Made by a program: the position numbers and the translations under genes. 64,000 nt of DNA, taken from NCBI RefSeq assembly GCF_039511225.1, contig NZ_CP154261.1, forward strand, positions 3,720,001 to 3,784,000, written 5' to 3'. Of this stretch, positions 26,521 through 35,302 are shown one piece after another. Origin of the DNA: Sphingobacterium multivorum. GTDB taxonomy: Bacteria > Bacteroidota > Bacteroidia > Sphingobacteriales > Sphingobacteriaceae. The notes beneath the pieces were generated by a model. That model was not told the origin of the DNA, ran no database searches, and saw nothing but the letters and a program-made list of their open reading frames with translations. Positions within the stretch are counted from its first letter, which is position 1. Each line of letters opens with the position of its first letter.

Positions 26521-26985
26521 TTAATATAACTCAAATAATGCTTCGATTTCGACCGGAATATTATCGGGCAAAGAACCGAACCCCACTGCACTGCGTGTTC
26601 CAATACCATTCTCTTCTCCCCAAACCGCAGCAAATAGTTCACTACAGCCATTAATTACACCGGGGTGATAAAGAAAATCGGAGGTACAGTTGACCATACC
26701 CAATACTTTGATGACACGTTTGATCTTGTTCAAGGACCCCAAGTTGGTTTTAATGGTCGACAGCATGGTCAGACCGACCTGACGTGCGGCAAGTTTGCCT
26801 TCTTCCGGGCTGATATCACTTCCAATTCGACCAATAATCAATGTGGCATCATCTTGTACAGGACCATGACCAGAAAGATACAGGTACTTCCCGTCAATGA
26901 CGTATGGTTTATAAACACCTTTAGGTGCCGGCGCTGGTGGTAATGTCAAACCTAATTTTTCGAATTGTTCATCTGCGTTGTACAT
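26521..26985 (-). CDS. RidA/YjgF family protein
   Basis: 154 residues. RidA enzymes hydrolyse reactive enamines and imines released by PLP-dependent dehydratases. The fold pattern is clear (GKYLYLSGHGPVQDD, KIKRVIKVLGMVNC, FLYHPGVINGCSELF) and the conserved carboxylate-binding Arg is present in GTRSAVGFGSLP. It is slightly longer at the N-terminus than E. coli RidA. Its place beside a D-serine-dehydratase-like gene fits removal of 2-aminoacrylate. Confidence 0.92.
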   Translation of the reverse strand: MYNADEQFEKLGLTLPPAPAPKGVYKPYVIDGKYLYLSGHGPVQDDATLIIGRIGSDISPEEGKLAARQVGLTMLSTIKTNLGSLNKIKRVIKVLGMVNCTSDFLYHPGVINGCSELFAAVWGEENGIGTRSAVGFGSLPDNIPVEIEALFELY

Positions 26986-27015
26986 CTTTAACGATTTTAA
27001 AGTTTAAAATAATAG

Positions 27016-28344
27016 CTAATATAAAATTAATTGCAATAGTAAAACAGCAAGCAGCCCAACAATGGAAACAATCGCCTCCATGATAGACCAGGAGAATAAG
27101 GTATCCTTTACGCTCAGGCCAAAGTACTCTTTAAATAGCCAAAATCCGGCATCATTGACATGCGAAAACATCAGACTTCCGGCTCCTATCGCGAGTACCA
27201 TGAGATTGGGATCCGCTTTTCCTCCGGTAACAATAGGGAGCAGGACACCCGCTGCTGTCAGGGCTGCTACTGTGGCCGAGCCGACACAACCTCTGATAAC
27301 CGCTGTAATTAACCAAGCCAACAGTAACGGTGAAATGGGAAGCTGCTGCAAGGTGTTGGCCAAAAGCAGGCTGACCCCACTGTCTTCCATCACTTGTTTA
27401 AAGATTCCCGAGCCAGCAATAATCAACAGGATCATGGCAATATCTTTCACAGCAGACTCATAGATTGTCATCACATTGGTCATCGATCGGCCCAATTTCA
27501 ATCCTAAGAAATAGGTTGCTACACTGAGCGCGATAACCATAACAACGGTGGGGTTGCCGACAAACTTAACCCCCTGCTGCAGCACTATATTACTTGTATG
27601 AAAGCTATAAGGAAGCAATGTAAATAGGACAATGAGTAATACCGGCAGCAGGGCTACAGCCAAACTTACCCCAACTGTCGGGCGCAGATACTGTGCTGAT
27701 TCCGAGCGATCTTGATCCCGAAAAATTGATTCCTGACTTGCCCGTATGTTTTTCAGGTATCTTCCAAAAATAGGCCCACCCAAAACAATAGCAGGTATGG
27801 CAATCAAAAGACCATAAATAAGTGTCAATCCCATATCGGCATGAAACAGGGCAACAAGAGCAACGGGAGAAGGATGTGGTGGAATAAAGCCATGCGTTAC
27901 AGACAGGGCTGCCAGCATCGGCAATCCAATATACACTGCCGGCAACCTATACCGGTAGGAAATCGAAAAGATCAAGGGGACTAATAAGACAAATCCGATT
28001 CCGTAAAATAACGGTATACCAACGATAAAACCCGTCAACATAAGTCCCCATTGAAGGTATCGCTCTCCCATTAAGCGGACCATTTGCTCAGCAATAATCT
28101 CTGCGGCCCCACTTTCAGCTACAATTTTTCCCAACATTGCGCCCAAAACAATGATCAACGTTAGGCTCCCCATAACACCGGCAACACCTTTTTCAACGGT
28201 GCCCACCAATTGTGCCGGTGGAATTCCCAAACAAAGTCCACTGAGTAAGGAAACAGCTAAAAAAGCGAGAAAGGCATTGATCTTAAAATAAGTTATGCAG
28301 AGGATAAGCAAACAAATGCTGATTACAATGAGGATTATAGTCAT
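27016..28344 (-). CDS. GntP-family H+ symporter (gluconate / D-serine permease type)
   Basis: 442 residues, about 12 membrane segments, with the family blocks SVTHGFIPPHPSPVALV and GSATVAALTAAGVLLP. The family includes gluconate permeases and DsdX, the D-serine transporter. It is the first gene of the minus-strand operon that continues with RidA, the DSD1-type enzyme and an M19 dipeptidase, with no gluconate kinase or sugar dehydratase nearby. D-serine or a related hydroxy-amino acid is therefore the better guess than gluconate; this is inference from context. Confidence 0.92.
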   Translation of the reverse strand: MTIILIVISICLLILCITYFKINAFLAFLAVSLLSGLCLGIPPAQLVGTVEKGVAGVMGSLTLIIVLGAMLGKIVAESGAAEIIAEQMVRLMGERYLQWGLMLTGFIVGIPLFYGIGFVLLVPLIFSISYRYRLPAVYIGLPMLAALSVTHGFIPPHPSPVALVALFHADMGLTLIYGLLIAIPAIVLGGPIFGRYLKNIRASQESIFRDQDRSESAQYLRPTVGVSLAVALLPVLLIVLFTLLPYSFHTSNIVLQQGVKFVGNPTVVMVIALSVATYFLGLKLGRSMTNVMTIYESAVKDIAMILLIIAGSGIFKQVMEDSGVSLLLANTLQQLPISPLLLAWLITAVIRGCVGSATVAALTAAGVLLPIVTGGKADPNLMVLAIGAGSLMFSHVNDAGFWLFKEYFGLSVKDTLFSWSIMEAIVSIVGLLAVLLLQLILY

Positions 28345-28472
28345 TATATCATGATTAGGTTTTCCCTCAATTTGAGAGCTTGTATAAAATTTGGTCTATT
28401 AAATCATTTTTTCATCCTGAAAGTAAGGATATTTTTCATTTTTTGCAAGAAAAACGTAAAAATGATGTAAAC

Positions 28473-28588
<116 letters not shown>

Positions 28589-28649
28589 CTATGAATTTTG
28601 GTTTCATGGCCTGTTGTTCAAAAATAATGCAACCGTGTGCTGTTGCGAC

Positions 28650-30116
28650 TTATTTTTTGGGGATTTCTTTGAGAATGTCAAGCACAAAATTCCAAAACTT
28701 CTGCACCGAAGAAATGGAGACACGTTCTGCCGGCGAGTGCGCCCCTAAGATAGTTGGTCCAAAAGAAATCATATCCATTGCCGGATAGTTTGTCCCCAAG
28801 ATACCGCACTCGAGTCCGGCATGGCAAGCCACCACTTCCGGAGCTTCGCCATGTTGTCTCGTGTAAATTGATTTGAGCACTTCTAAAATTTCAGAATTCG
28901 GATTAGGAGCCCATCCGGGATAATTGCCCGAAAAATCGACCGTAAAACCGCCCAGTTCAAATGCTGCTTGTAACGATTGGGCTAAATCAAATTTAGAGGT
29001 TTCAACAGAAGATCTGGTTAGACATTTGATGGAAACCTTTTCCCCGCCTACTTCTACTTTAGCAATATTATTGGAGGTTTCTACCAAGTCTTCAAAATCG
29101 GCACTCACACGATATACACCATTTAAGGCTGCATACACGCTATTGATTAAGTTTTCCTGCACGTTTACGGGAACGACTGTTGCATAAGCAGCATCAGTCT
29201 GCTTCACCACAATTTCCATAGCCGGTTCCGTCGTTGCAAATTCCAATTTAATATCCTGAGCCAATTGTGTTAGCTGCTGAACAAAGTCAGTTGCTTTATC
29301 CTTAACCACCACCACCTTGGCGACGCTTTCTCTCGGGATGGCATTGCGGAGGCTTCCACCCAATAACGACGCAATACGCAATCCAAAACGTTCATAGCCT
29401 CTATAGAGCAGGCGGTTCATTACCTTATTGGCATTGGCAAAACCTTTATGAATATCCATCCCAGAGTGCCCCCCATGGAGTCCTTTTACGGTAATTTCAA
29501 AAGATAGCATATCAAAAGGACAAGGTTCTGCGCTATAGGACTGCGTTGCCGTTACATCAATCCCACCAGCACAGCCAATATCAATTTCAGTATCATTCTC
29601 TGTATCCAGATTTAACAGGATTTCGCCCGAAAGTAACCCACCCTTTAATCCTAAGGCACCGGTCATCCCAGTCTCTTCGTCAATGGTAAACAAGGCTTCG
29701 ATAGCGGGATGTACAATAACGGATGACTCTAGAATCGACATGATTGTCGCCACGCCAAGACCATTATCTGCCCCCAAAGTGGTACCTTCCGCCTTTACCC
29801 AATCAGCATCGACATACATCTTAATCCCTTCGTTATCGAAGTCAAAAACAGTATCGTTATTTTTTTGATGCACCATATCCAAATGCGACTGCAATACAAT
29901 CGTTTTACGGTCCTCCATGCCCGAAGTAGCAGGCTTTTTGATAAGTACATTTCCAACTTCATCCACACTCGTTGCTAAACCCAGGGATTTTCCAAAGTCC
30001 ACCATAAAAGCAATTACGCGCGCTTCTTTTTTGGAAGCCCTCGGCACCGCATTCAATGCCGCGAAATTTTTCCAGATTGCTTTTGGTTCTAACTGATCTA
30101 AACTATTATCAATCAT
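28650..30116 (-). CDS. pepD: Aminoacyl-histidine dipeptidase (PepD, M20C)
   Basis: 488 residues. Zinc dipeptidase of the cytoplasm with broad specificity that includes Xaa-His. Metal and catalytic motifs run in order: QSHLDMV (His and Asp near 79-81), TTLGADNGLG (bridging Asp near 118), DEETGMTGA (catalytic Glu), LNLDTEND and a final GAHSPAERV with the last His. The lid domain contains GLHGGHSGMDI. Its 3' region carries the (GCTT)20 repeat. Single-gene unit. Confidence 0.95.
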   Translation of the reverse strand: MIDNSLDQLEPKAIWKNFAALNAVPRASKKEARVIAFMVDFGKSLGLATSVDEVGNVLIKKPATSGMEDRKTIVLQSHLDMVHQKNNDTVFDFDNEGIKMYVDADWVKAEGTTLGADNGLGVATIMSILESSVIVHPAIEALFTIDEETGMTGALGLKGGLLSGEILLNLDTENDTEIDIGCAGGIDVTATQSYSAEPCPFDMLSFEITVKGLHGGHSGMDIHKGFANANKVMNRLLYRGYERFGLRIASLLGGSLRNAIPRESVAKVVVVKDKATDFVQQLTQLAQDIKLEFATTEPAMEIVVKQTDAAYATVVPVNVQENLINSVYAALNGVYRVSADFEDLVETSNNIAKVEVGGEKVSIKCLTRSSVETSKFDLAQSLQAAFELGGFTVDFSGNYPGWAPNPNSEILEVLKSIYTRQHGEAPEVVACHAGLECGILGTNYPAMDMISFGPTILGAHSPAERVSISSVQKFWNFVLDILKEIPKK

Positions 30117-30218
30117 ATCTATAATTTTTCCTTGGCCAAAGTTACTCGATTTTTATCAGATATCCGTTGATTATTGCCGGGGAATAAAACAAAAGACAAT
30201 CGCTGATCGTTCTAATAA

Positions 30219-31727
30219 ATGTGTAAACATGAACATAAAATTATGCATAAACCAGTACAAGTTGAACGAAAGGATATTTACTTTAAACCGGATAAGAAAA
30301 GAGTTCTCGCACGTTTTTTTTTCCTTGGCGATGACCGTACAATAAAAATTATCAGGCGCATTTTATCCCTTAACGAGTCGGAACGGAAAGAAGTCTTTGG
30401 ACAGGTCTTACGAAGCTATACGAAAAGACATCGTAGCATTGCCCATATCTTTGAACGAAATTTTGACCGGGTAAGCCATCTTTTGGAGAAGATTCCATTT
30501 TCAAAAGAAAAGCTCAGTCATATTGACAAGTTGCTGATCGGCTCTTACTTCACCATGGAATATTCCATTGAATCGGCTGCGTTGTTTAATCCATCCATTA
30601 TCGAACATCCGGACCAGACCGAATTATTCAAAGGTGAAAAACGGGTTATTTTAAGCTTCAGAGCCACCGGAGAAGGTCATGTCTCTTCGATCGTTTTTCG
30701 TTCGGGCACCTTGGACGTCGACAATAATATCCATATCGATTATATCGGTAATCTGCTAGATAAACCCATGCAGGTAAAAAATCACCGGTATCACAAGGAG
30801 TCGTTCTTGAAGAAGATGAATGAGCTGCATGCTGACCCCACCGAAGTCAAGTCCAAACTGGAAGAGAAGCTAACGGAGACATTTACCTATGAGGAACTCA
30901 AGCGGTACATCGATGAAGTGCGGCGGGAGAGTGAAGAGAATCTTGAAAATGTTACATTTTTACAACAGGCACTATGGCTTGCATCCTCGCATTATGAAAT
31001 GACTTTTTCATTGGACACATCCATTTCGGAACGCGTGATATTTCCGCTCGCCGACACAGAAAAAAGAGGAATTGAAGACGCCCGTTTTGTCCAGTTCAAA
31101 ACTGAGAAGAATGAGAGCATCTATTATGCTACCTACACAGCCTACGACGGATTTAGTATCCTTCCTAAACTGCTCACCACAAAAGATTTTTATCATTTTA
31201 AGGTGAAACCCATCTATGGTGAAATTGCCAATAAAGGTGCGGCACTATTTCCAAGAAAAATAAATGGACGCTACGCCATGCTCTGTCGCATTGACGGTGA
31301 AAACAATTACATTGCTTACTCCAACAATATCAACATATGGCAGGAAACGGCAATCCGCATTCAAGAACCTGAATATCCCTACGAATTTGTCCAGATCGGC
31401 AATTGCGGCTCACCGATTGAAACTCAATATGGCTGGCTGATCCTGACCCATGCCGTGGGCCCGATGCGTGAGTATGTGTTGGGGGCCTCCCTTCTGGACC
31501 TGGACAACCCCCATATTGAAATTGGACGCCTACATAGTCCGTTGATGACCCCAAACGATGAAGAACGGGAAGGCTATGTACCAAACGTCATTTATTCCTG
31601 CGGTGCTCTGGTCCACAATGAACACCTTATTTTACCGTATGCAATGTCTGATTATGAGTCGACTTATGCCACCATCAAGCTTGAAGACTTATTGCTGGCT
31701 ATCTTGAATCCTGATCGCTATCATTAA
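30219..31727 (+). CDS. Glycoside hydrolase family 130 (beta-mannoside phosphorylase type)
   Basis: 502 residues, longer than short GH130 members because of an N-terminal helical region of about 150 residues. The five-blade propeller part has the family hallmark RGIEDARFV near 283-291, whose Asp is the GH130 general acid, with later NKGAALFPRKINGRY and IGNCGSPIETQYGWLILTH. GH130 enzymes phosphorolyse beta-mannosides, or less often hydrolyse them. A second ATG lies eight codons in. It overlaps the convergent GT4 gene by 29 bases at the 3' ends. No signal peptide, so cytoplasmic. Confidence 0.88.
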   Translation: MCKHEHKIMHKPVQVERKDIYFKPDKKRVLARFFFLGDDRTIKIIRRILSLNESERKEVFGQVLRSYTKRHRSIAHIFERNFDRVSHLLEKIPFSKEKLSHIDKLLIGSYFTMEYSIESAALFNPSIIEHPDQTELFKGEKRVILSFRATGEGHVSSIVFRSGTLDVDNNIHIDYIGNLLDKPMQVKNHRYHKESFLKKMNELHADPTEVKSKLEEKLTETFTYEELKRYIDEVRRESEENLENVTFLQQALWLASSHYEMTFSLDTSISERVIFPLADTEKRGIEDARFVQFKTEKNESIYYATYTAYDGFSILPKLLTTKDFYHFKVKPIYGEIANKGAALFPRKINGRYAMLCRIDGENNYIAYSNNINIWQETAIRIQEPEYPYEFVQIGNCGSPIETQYGWLILTHAVGPMREYVLGASLLDLDNPHIEIGRLHSPLMTPNDEEREGYVPNVIYSCGALVHNEHLILPYAMSDYESTYATIKLEDLLLAILNPDRYH

Positions 31728-33912
31728 AGGCACGAGAAACCACAATATAAGCCAAATAGAAACAGAGGGTGCTTTCAGCCCCTTGGTTTCTATTGATGCC
31801 ATAAGACTCCAGTCCATCACAGCAACCTTTGGTTTCCTCATCGTAGAGTCCGAGCCTAAGATCATTCTCGCCCAAAAACCAACGGAATGAGGCTATCATT
31901 CGGGTAAAATAAACCTTTTTATTCGTCAGTCGAAAAGCTTCGCGATACATAAATACCATGGCTGTGACATCGAGCGGCTGCTGGCCAAACTTACTGACAT
32001 GCTTGCCCTGCTTGGCCCATTCCTGGTTTCCCACCAACGAAAGCGCACCATTTTGGATCGTAATGCTTTCGAGAAACTTTAATGTCGTTAGCCCCAATTG
32101 TTTTATTGTCTCATCATTTAAAAAAGGATAAGCTGTCAAAAACGCATAAGGTAATATTGCATTATCATACGCCAATACGGATTCAAACCATTGCCAGTGT
32201 TCATCTGAACTCGCTTCGTATTCCCGCACGAGTTTGCCAATAAGCGTCCGCATCAGCTCTATCATGACCTCGTCATTGGATTGATGATGCAAATATTCCG
32301 CAATTCCCAACACAGTATACGCTATCGCCCGATTGGAGCGCAACTGACCGAAATTCGGCACAGCTCTAAAAAATAACTCGTGCCCCAATTGATAATAACT
32401 CGTTAATTTAGTTTTACGAAGAAGCACCCCCAGGGCCCATATCGTTCGTCCAAAGGAATCCTCCGAACCGACTTCATCCAAGAAGTTATGCTGGAAATCC
32501 ATAAAATTATGAAAAAGACCGTCCTCGCGCTGATGATAATAAATATAACTCAGGTAGGTGGAAATACGACGGTCTAATTTCTTATCAGCAAAATCATCCT
32601 GGGCTAATAAAGCAAGTAAAAGTGCCCTCGCATTATCGTCGAGACAGTAGCCTTCTTTATAATTGGGCAAGGAATAGGTTGCATGCTGTAAGATACCGAC
32701 TTGATTAGTCAGTCTATCAATATGCTTCCAGCTGAATTTGGGCATCTCATCTTTACTAAATCCAGCGTTTTCTTTAAGACCATCGTAAGTCGGAATGATT
32801 TTATCTAAAATCCGCGTATACCGAAGGCCGATGTTTTTCCAGGTGATCTCTTTTCCAAAGGCCTTTGCATTGTCGCGCAAAGTGGTGCGGTAATCCAAAT
32901 TTGAAAACAGATTTCTAAGCACTTCGGCCATCTTGGCTGAATTTTTAAATTCGACCAATACTCCTCTGCCGTCAGCCAGCAGTTCCTTGGCGTGCCAGTA
33001 AGGCGTAGACACCACCGCAGCTCCGGCGCCAATAGCGTAAGATAACGTTCCACTGGTAATCTGCGCCTCATTAACATAAGGGGTGACGTAAACATCACAG
33101 GCACATAAATACTCCACCAGATCGGCCTGGCTTACAAAGGAATTAACAAATTGTACGTGCTCCTGCAACTGATAAGCTTCCACGAGACTGCCTAGATACT
33201 CCCGATACTCCTCTCCCGAATGCGCCAACACATTAGGGTGTGTTTTGCCAACGACGAGGTACAAAAGATCTGGTTCATCTTTAACGACTTCAGGTAGGGA
33301 TTCAATCACCATTTCGATGCCCTTGTTGCGCCCCAGGAAACCAAATGTCAATAACACTTTCTTGCCAGAAAGACCTTTTTTAAGCTTTGCAAGTTCATGT
33401 TCCAAGGTAAACTCGGGCACACCATGGTGTATCAGTCTAACTTTTGTGGTATTGACCCTATAAATGGATTTGAGTAAAGTAACCGCATAATTACTCATGA
33501 CGATTACAATCGAAGCTCTTTTTACAATTTCAATGAGAATAGCCTTTTCATCGACATTCGGCTTCTCAAGAATGGTATGAAAATTAACTAACAATGGAAT
33601 ATGCAATGCGTTAATCAACGATAAGATATATATCCCACTATTACCACCGAAGATGCCATATTCGTGCTCCAATATCACACAGTCATAGCCATGTTCATTA
33701 ATATAGTTGGCCGCTTCAATATAGGACAATTGATCATACTGGTCTATTTTAAAGACAACTTCACTGGGATAATCATAGTCCCGATCAGCGACAGCAAAAA
33801 CATGCTGTGTTAATTCCTGATTATGCAGCGCAACAGCATGCAACAAATCCGATGTAAAAGTGGCGATGCCACATTCTTTGGGCAAGTAAGTACTTATATA
33901 AGCGATCTTCAT
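31699..33912 (-). CDS. GT4 glycosyltransferase fused to an alpha/alpha-toroid domain
   Basis: 737 residues from the ATG at 33912 (MKIAYISTYLPKECGIATF); a frame 36 codons longer has no family support. Residues of about 1-370 are a GT-B fold GT4 transferase: KKVLLTFGFLGRNKGIEMVI begins the nucleotide-sugar domain, and a GT4-type Glu motif lies in YVTPYVNEAQITSGTL. Residues of about 390-735 are a helical toroid-like domain (CLDDNARALLLAL, GRTIWALGVLL, DNAILPYAF, QQPLDVTAMVFMY) of the kind seen in glycan-processing enzymes. Its tail overlaps the GH130 gene, and both may act on the same mannose-containing glycan. Confidence 0.85.
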   Translation of the reverse strand: MKIAYISTYLPKECGIATFTSDLLHAVALHNQELTQHVFAVADRDYDYPSEVVFKIDQYDQLSYIEAANYINEHGYDCVILEHEYGIFGGNSGIYILSLINALHIPLLVNFHTILEKPNVDEKAILIEIVKRASIVIVMSNYAVTLLKSIYRVNTTKVRLIHHGVPEFTLEHELAKLKKGLSGKKVLLTFGFLGRNKGIEMVIESLPEVVKDEPDLLYLVVGKTHPNVLAHSGEEYREYLGSLVEAYQLQEHVQFVNSFVSQADLVEYLCACDVYVTPYVNEAQITSGTLSYAIGAGAAVVSTPYWHAKELLADGRGVLVEFKNSAKMAEVLRNLFSNLDYRTTLRDNAKAFGKEITWKNIGLRYTRILDKIIPTYDGLKENAGFSKDEMPKFSWKHIDRLTNQVGILQHATYSLPNYKEGYCLDDNARALLLALLAQDDFADKKLDRRISTYLSYIYYHQREDGLFHNFMDFQHNFLDEVGSEDSFGRTIWALGVLLRKTKLTSYYQLGHELFFRAVPNFGQLRSNRAIAYTVLGIAEYLHHQSNDEVMIELMRTLIGKLVREYEASSDEHWQWFESVLAYDNAILPYAFLTAYPFLNDETIKQLGLTTLKFLESITIQNGALSLVGNQEWAKQGKHVSKFGQQPLDVTAMVFMYREAFRLTNKKVYFTRMIASFRWFLGENDLRLGLYDEETKGCCDGLESYGINRNQGAESTLCFYLAYIVVSRAFNDSDQDSR

Positions 33913-34241
33913 TGAAATAATAATTTTGAATACAGCTACGACGAAGGCAGTAGCATACGTGTGTCCATTATCTAAATGCTTTTCGAACGAAAATTGTTTG
34001 TCACAACTGCATGAATTCATTAGAAATCTGTTTTTTCGCGTGGAGATCCACTAAGAAGATCCACCGCCGTATTGCGCGTTAAGAGGCTATAACACGGGGA
34101 TTTGTCACAAATCCCATGTCATCAAACAGATATGGATTGACGATCAAAATAGTTGACCAGAAGCATTGATTGATGGCGCTAGGTTTGTATTGCATTTAAA
34201 GATCAATTTATCTAAGTTTGCCACAGACAAAGCTATACGGA
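33913..34241. other. Divergent intergenic region
   Basis: Between the GT4 and acetyltransferase genes. It holds the promoter box for the acetyltransferase at 34213-34220. No other box, repeat or frame of note was seen. Confidence 0.6.
34213..34220 (+). promoter_or_regulatory. TAnnTTTG promoter box with a -33 TTG, upstream of the acetyltransferase gene
   Basis: TAAGTTTG with a TTG at 34190-34192, spacer 20 bases, matching the Bacteroidota promoter layout. It overlaps a TTG codon at 34218, so translation must start downstream, at ATG 34242. Confidence 0.6.
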
Positions 34242-34832
34242 ATGAAATCACCAAAAGAGAAAATGATTGCCGGCCTTCCCTACATCGATTCGGATGGGCA
34301 ATTATTTAAGGATAGGCAATACGCCAAAGAAGAGCTCAAGCGATTTAACGATTCGGAACCCAAACAAATCAAATTTAGAAAGCAGATCATCCAGAAACTG
34401 TTTAAAGCAACTGGAAATCGATTTTTTCTTGAACCGCCCTTCCGTTGTGATTACGGTTATCATATTACCATCGGTGAAAACTTTTACAGCAATTATAATT
34501 GTACAATTTTAGATGGCGCACCGGTTACCATCGGTGAAAATGTGTTATTTGGTCCGAATGTAAGCCTCTTTACAGCTGGTCATCCACTCCATTTTGAAGC
34601 AAGAAATCAAGGTTGGGAGTTTGCTTTACCTATTGTTATCGAAGATAATGTATGGATTGGTGGGCATGTTGTGGTCAACCCCGGCGTGCGAATCGGGAAA
34701 AATTCAGTCATTGGTTCGGGATCGGTCGTCACAAAAGATATTCCGGCAGACGTCGTCGCTGCAGGTAATCCCTGCCGGATAATACGTAACATTACAGCTG
34801 CAGATCGGATCATTTACGCTGAAAATCAGTAA
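34242..34832 (+). CDS. Maltose/galactoside O-acetyltransferase family (left-handed beta-helix)
   Basis: 196 residues. Acetyl-CoA-dependent sugar O-acetyltransferase of the LacA/Maa group. The N-terminal helical lid (KMIAGLPYIDSDGQLFKDR) is typical, then hexapeptide repeats (IGENFYSNYNCTILDGAPVTIGENV), the catalytic His in FTAGHPLH and the CoA-binding end GNPCRIIRNI. The start is set by the promoter box that overlaps the alternative TTG. The natural substrate is unknown; the carbohydrate neighbours are suggestive only. Confidence 0.92.
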   Translation: MKSPKEKMIAGLPYIDSDGQLFKDRQYAKEELKRFNDSEPKQIKFRKQIIQKLFKATGNRFFLEPPFRCDYGYHITIGENFYSNYNCTILDGAPVTIGENVLFGPNVSLFTAGHPLHFEARNQGWEFALPIVIEDNVWIGGHVVVNPGVRIGKNSVIGSGSVVTKDIPADVVAAGNPCRIIRNITAADRIIYAENQ

Positions 34833-34873
34833 GGATCACAGGGAGCAGCACCGGTTTGCAACCATAACCTACC

Positions 34874-35302
34874 TCATGGCTCATTGTCGGGCATGAGATC
34901 ATTGGTTAGCGGCAATGAATACGTGATCATGAGCTCCTCCTTTTGTTTTAAGGGAACAAAACCATTACTTTCCCAAAAATGCTGCTGTGCAAAGGGCACT
35001 TCGGCTTGGAGCATTTTACCACCGAACGTATCGATAAATAGTCGCGCATATTGCAATAACGCGGTCCCTACCCCCTTCAATCTAACCTGTGGGGCGACAG
35101 CCAGAAAATGAATTGAATAGTTATCCCCTGAAGAAATTAGGCTGAGTACGCCAACAACTTCATTTCCGTCGTAGGCCGCAAAATGCGTCGCTTCAAAGTC
35201 GCCCTCCAACATCACTTCTCCGAGCTTGCCCCCGGGAGAGAAAACATCTTTTCGCAGTTTCCATGTTCGGGCAGCAAAAACTTGTTCAATGTACAAATCC
35301 AT
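34874..35302 (-). CDS. GNAT-family N-acetyltransferase (ElaA-like)
   Basis: 142 residues. The acetyl-CoA site is in FLAVAPQVRLKGVGTALLQYA (motif A, Q/RxxGxG form), and FWESNGFVPL is the usual C-terminal motif B. Its start overlaps the end of the NAD(P)HX repair gene by 17 bases, so they are co-expressed. Substrate unknown. Confidence 0.88.
   Translation of the reverse strand: MDLYIEQVFAARTWKLRKDVFSPGGKLGEVMLEGDFEATHFAAYDGNEVVGVLSLISSGDNYSIHFLAVAPQVRLKGVGTALLQYARLFIDTFGGKMLQAEVPFAQQHFWESNGFVPLKQKEELMITYSLPLTNDLMPDNEP

Noticed and set aside
33913..34020. 36 extra N-terminal codons for the GT4 protein
   Set aside because: The GT4 fold begins at MKIAYIST (33912); the extension has no family similarity.
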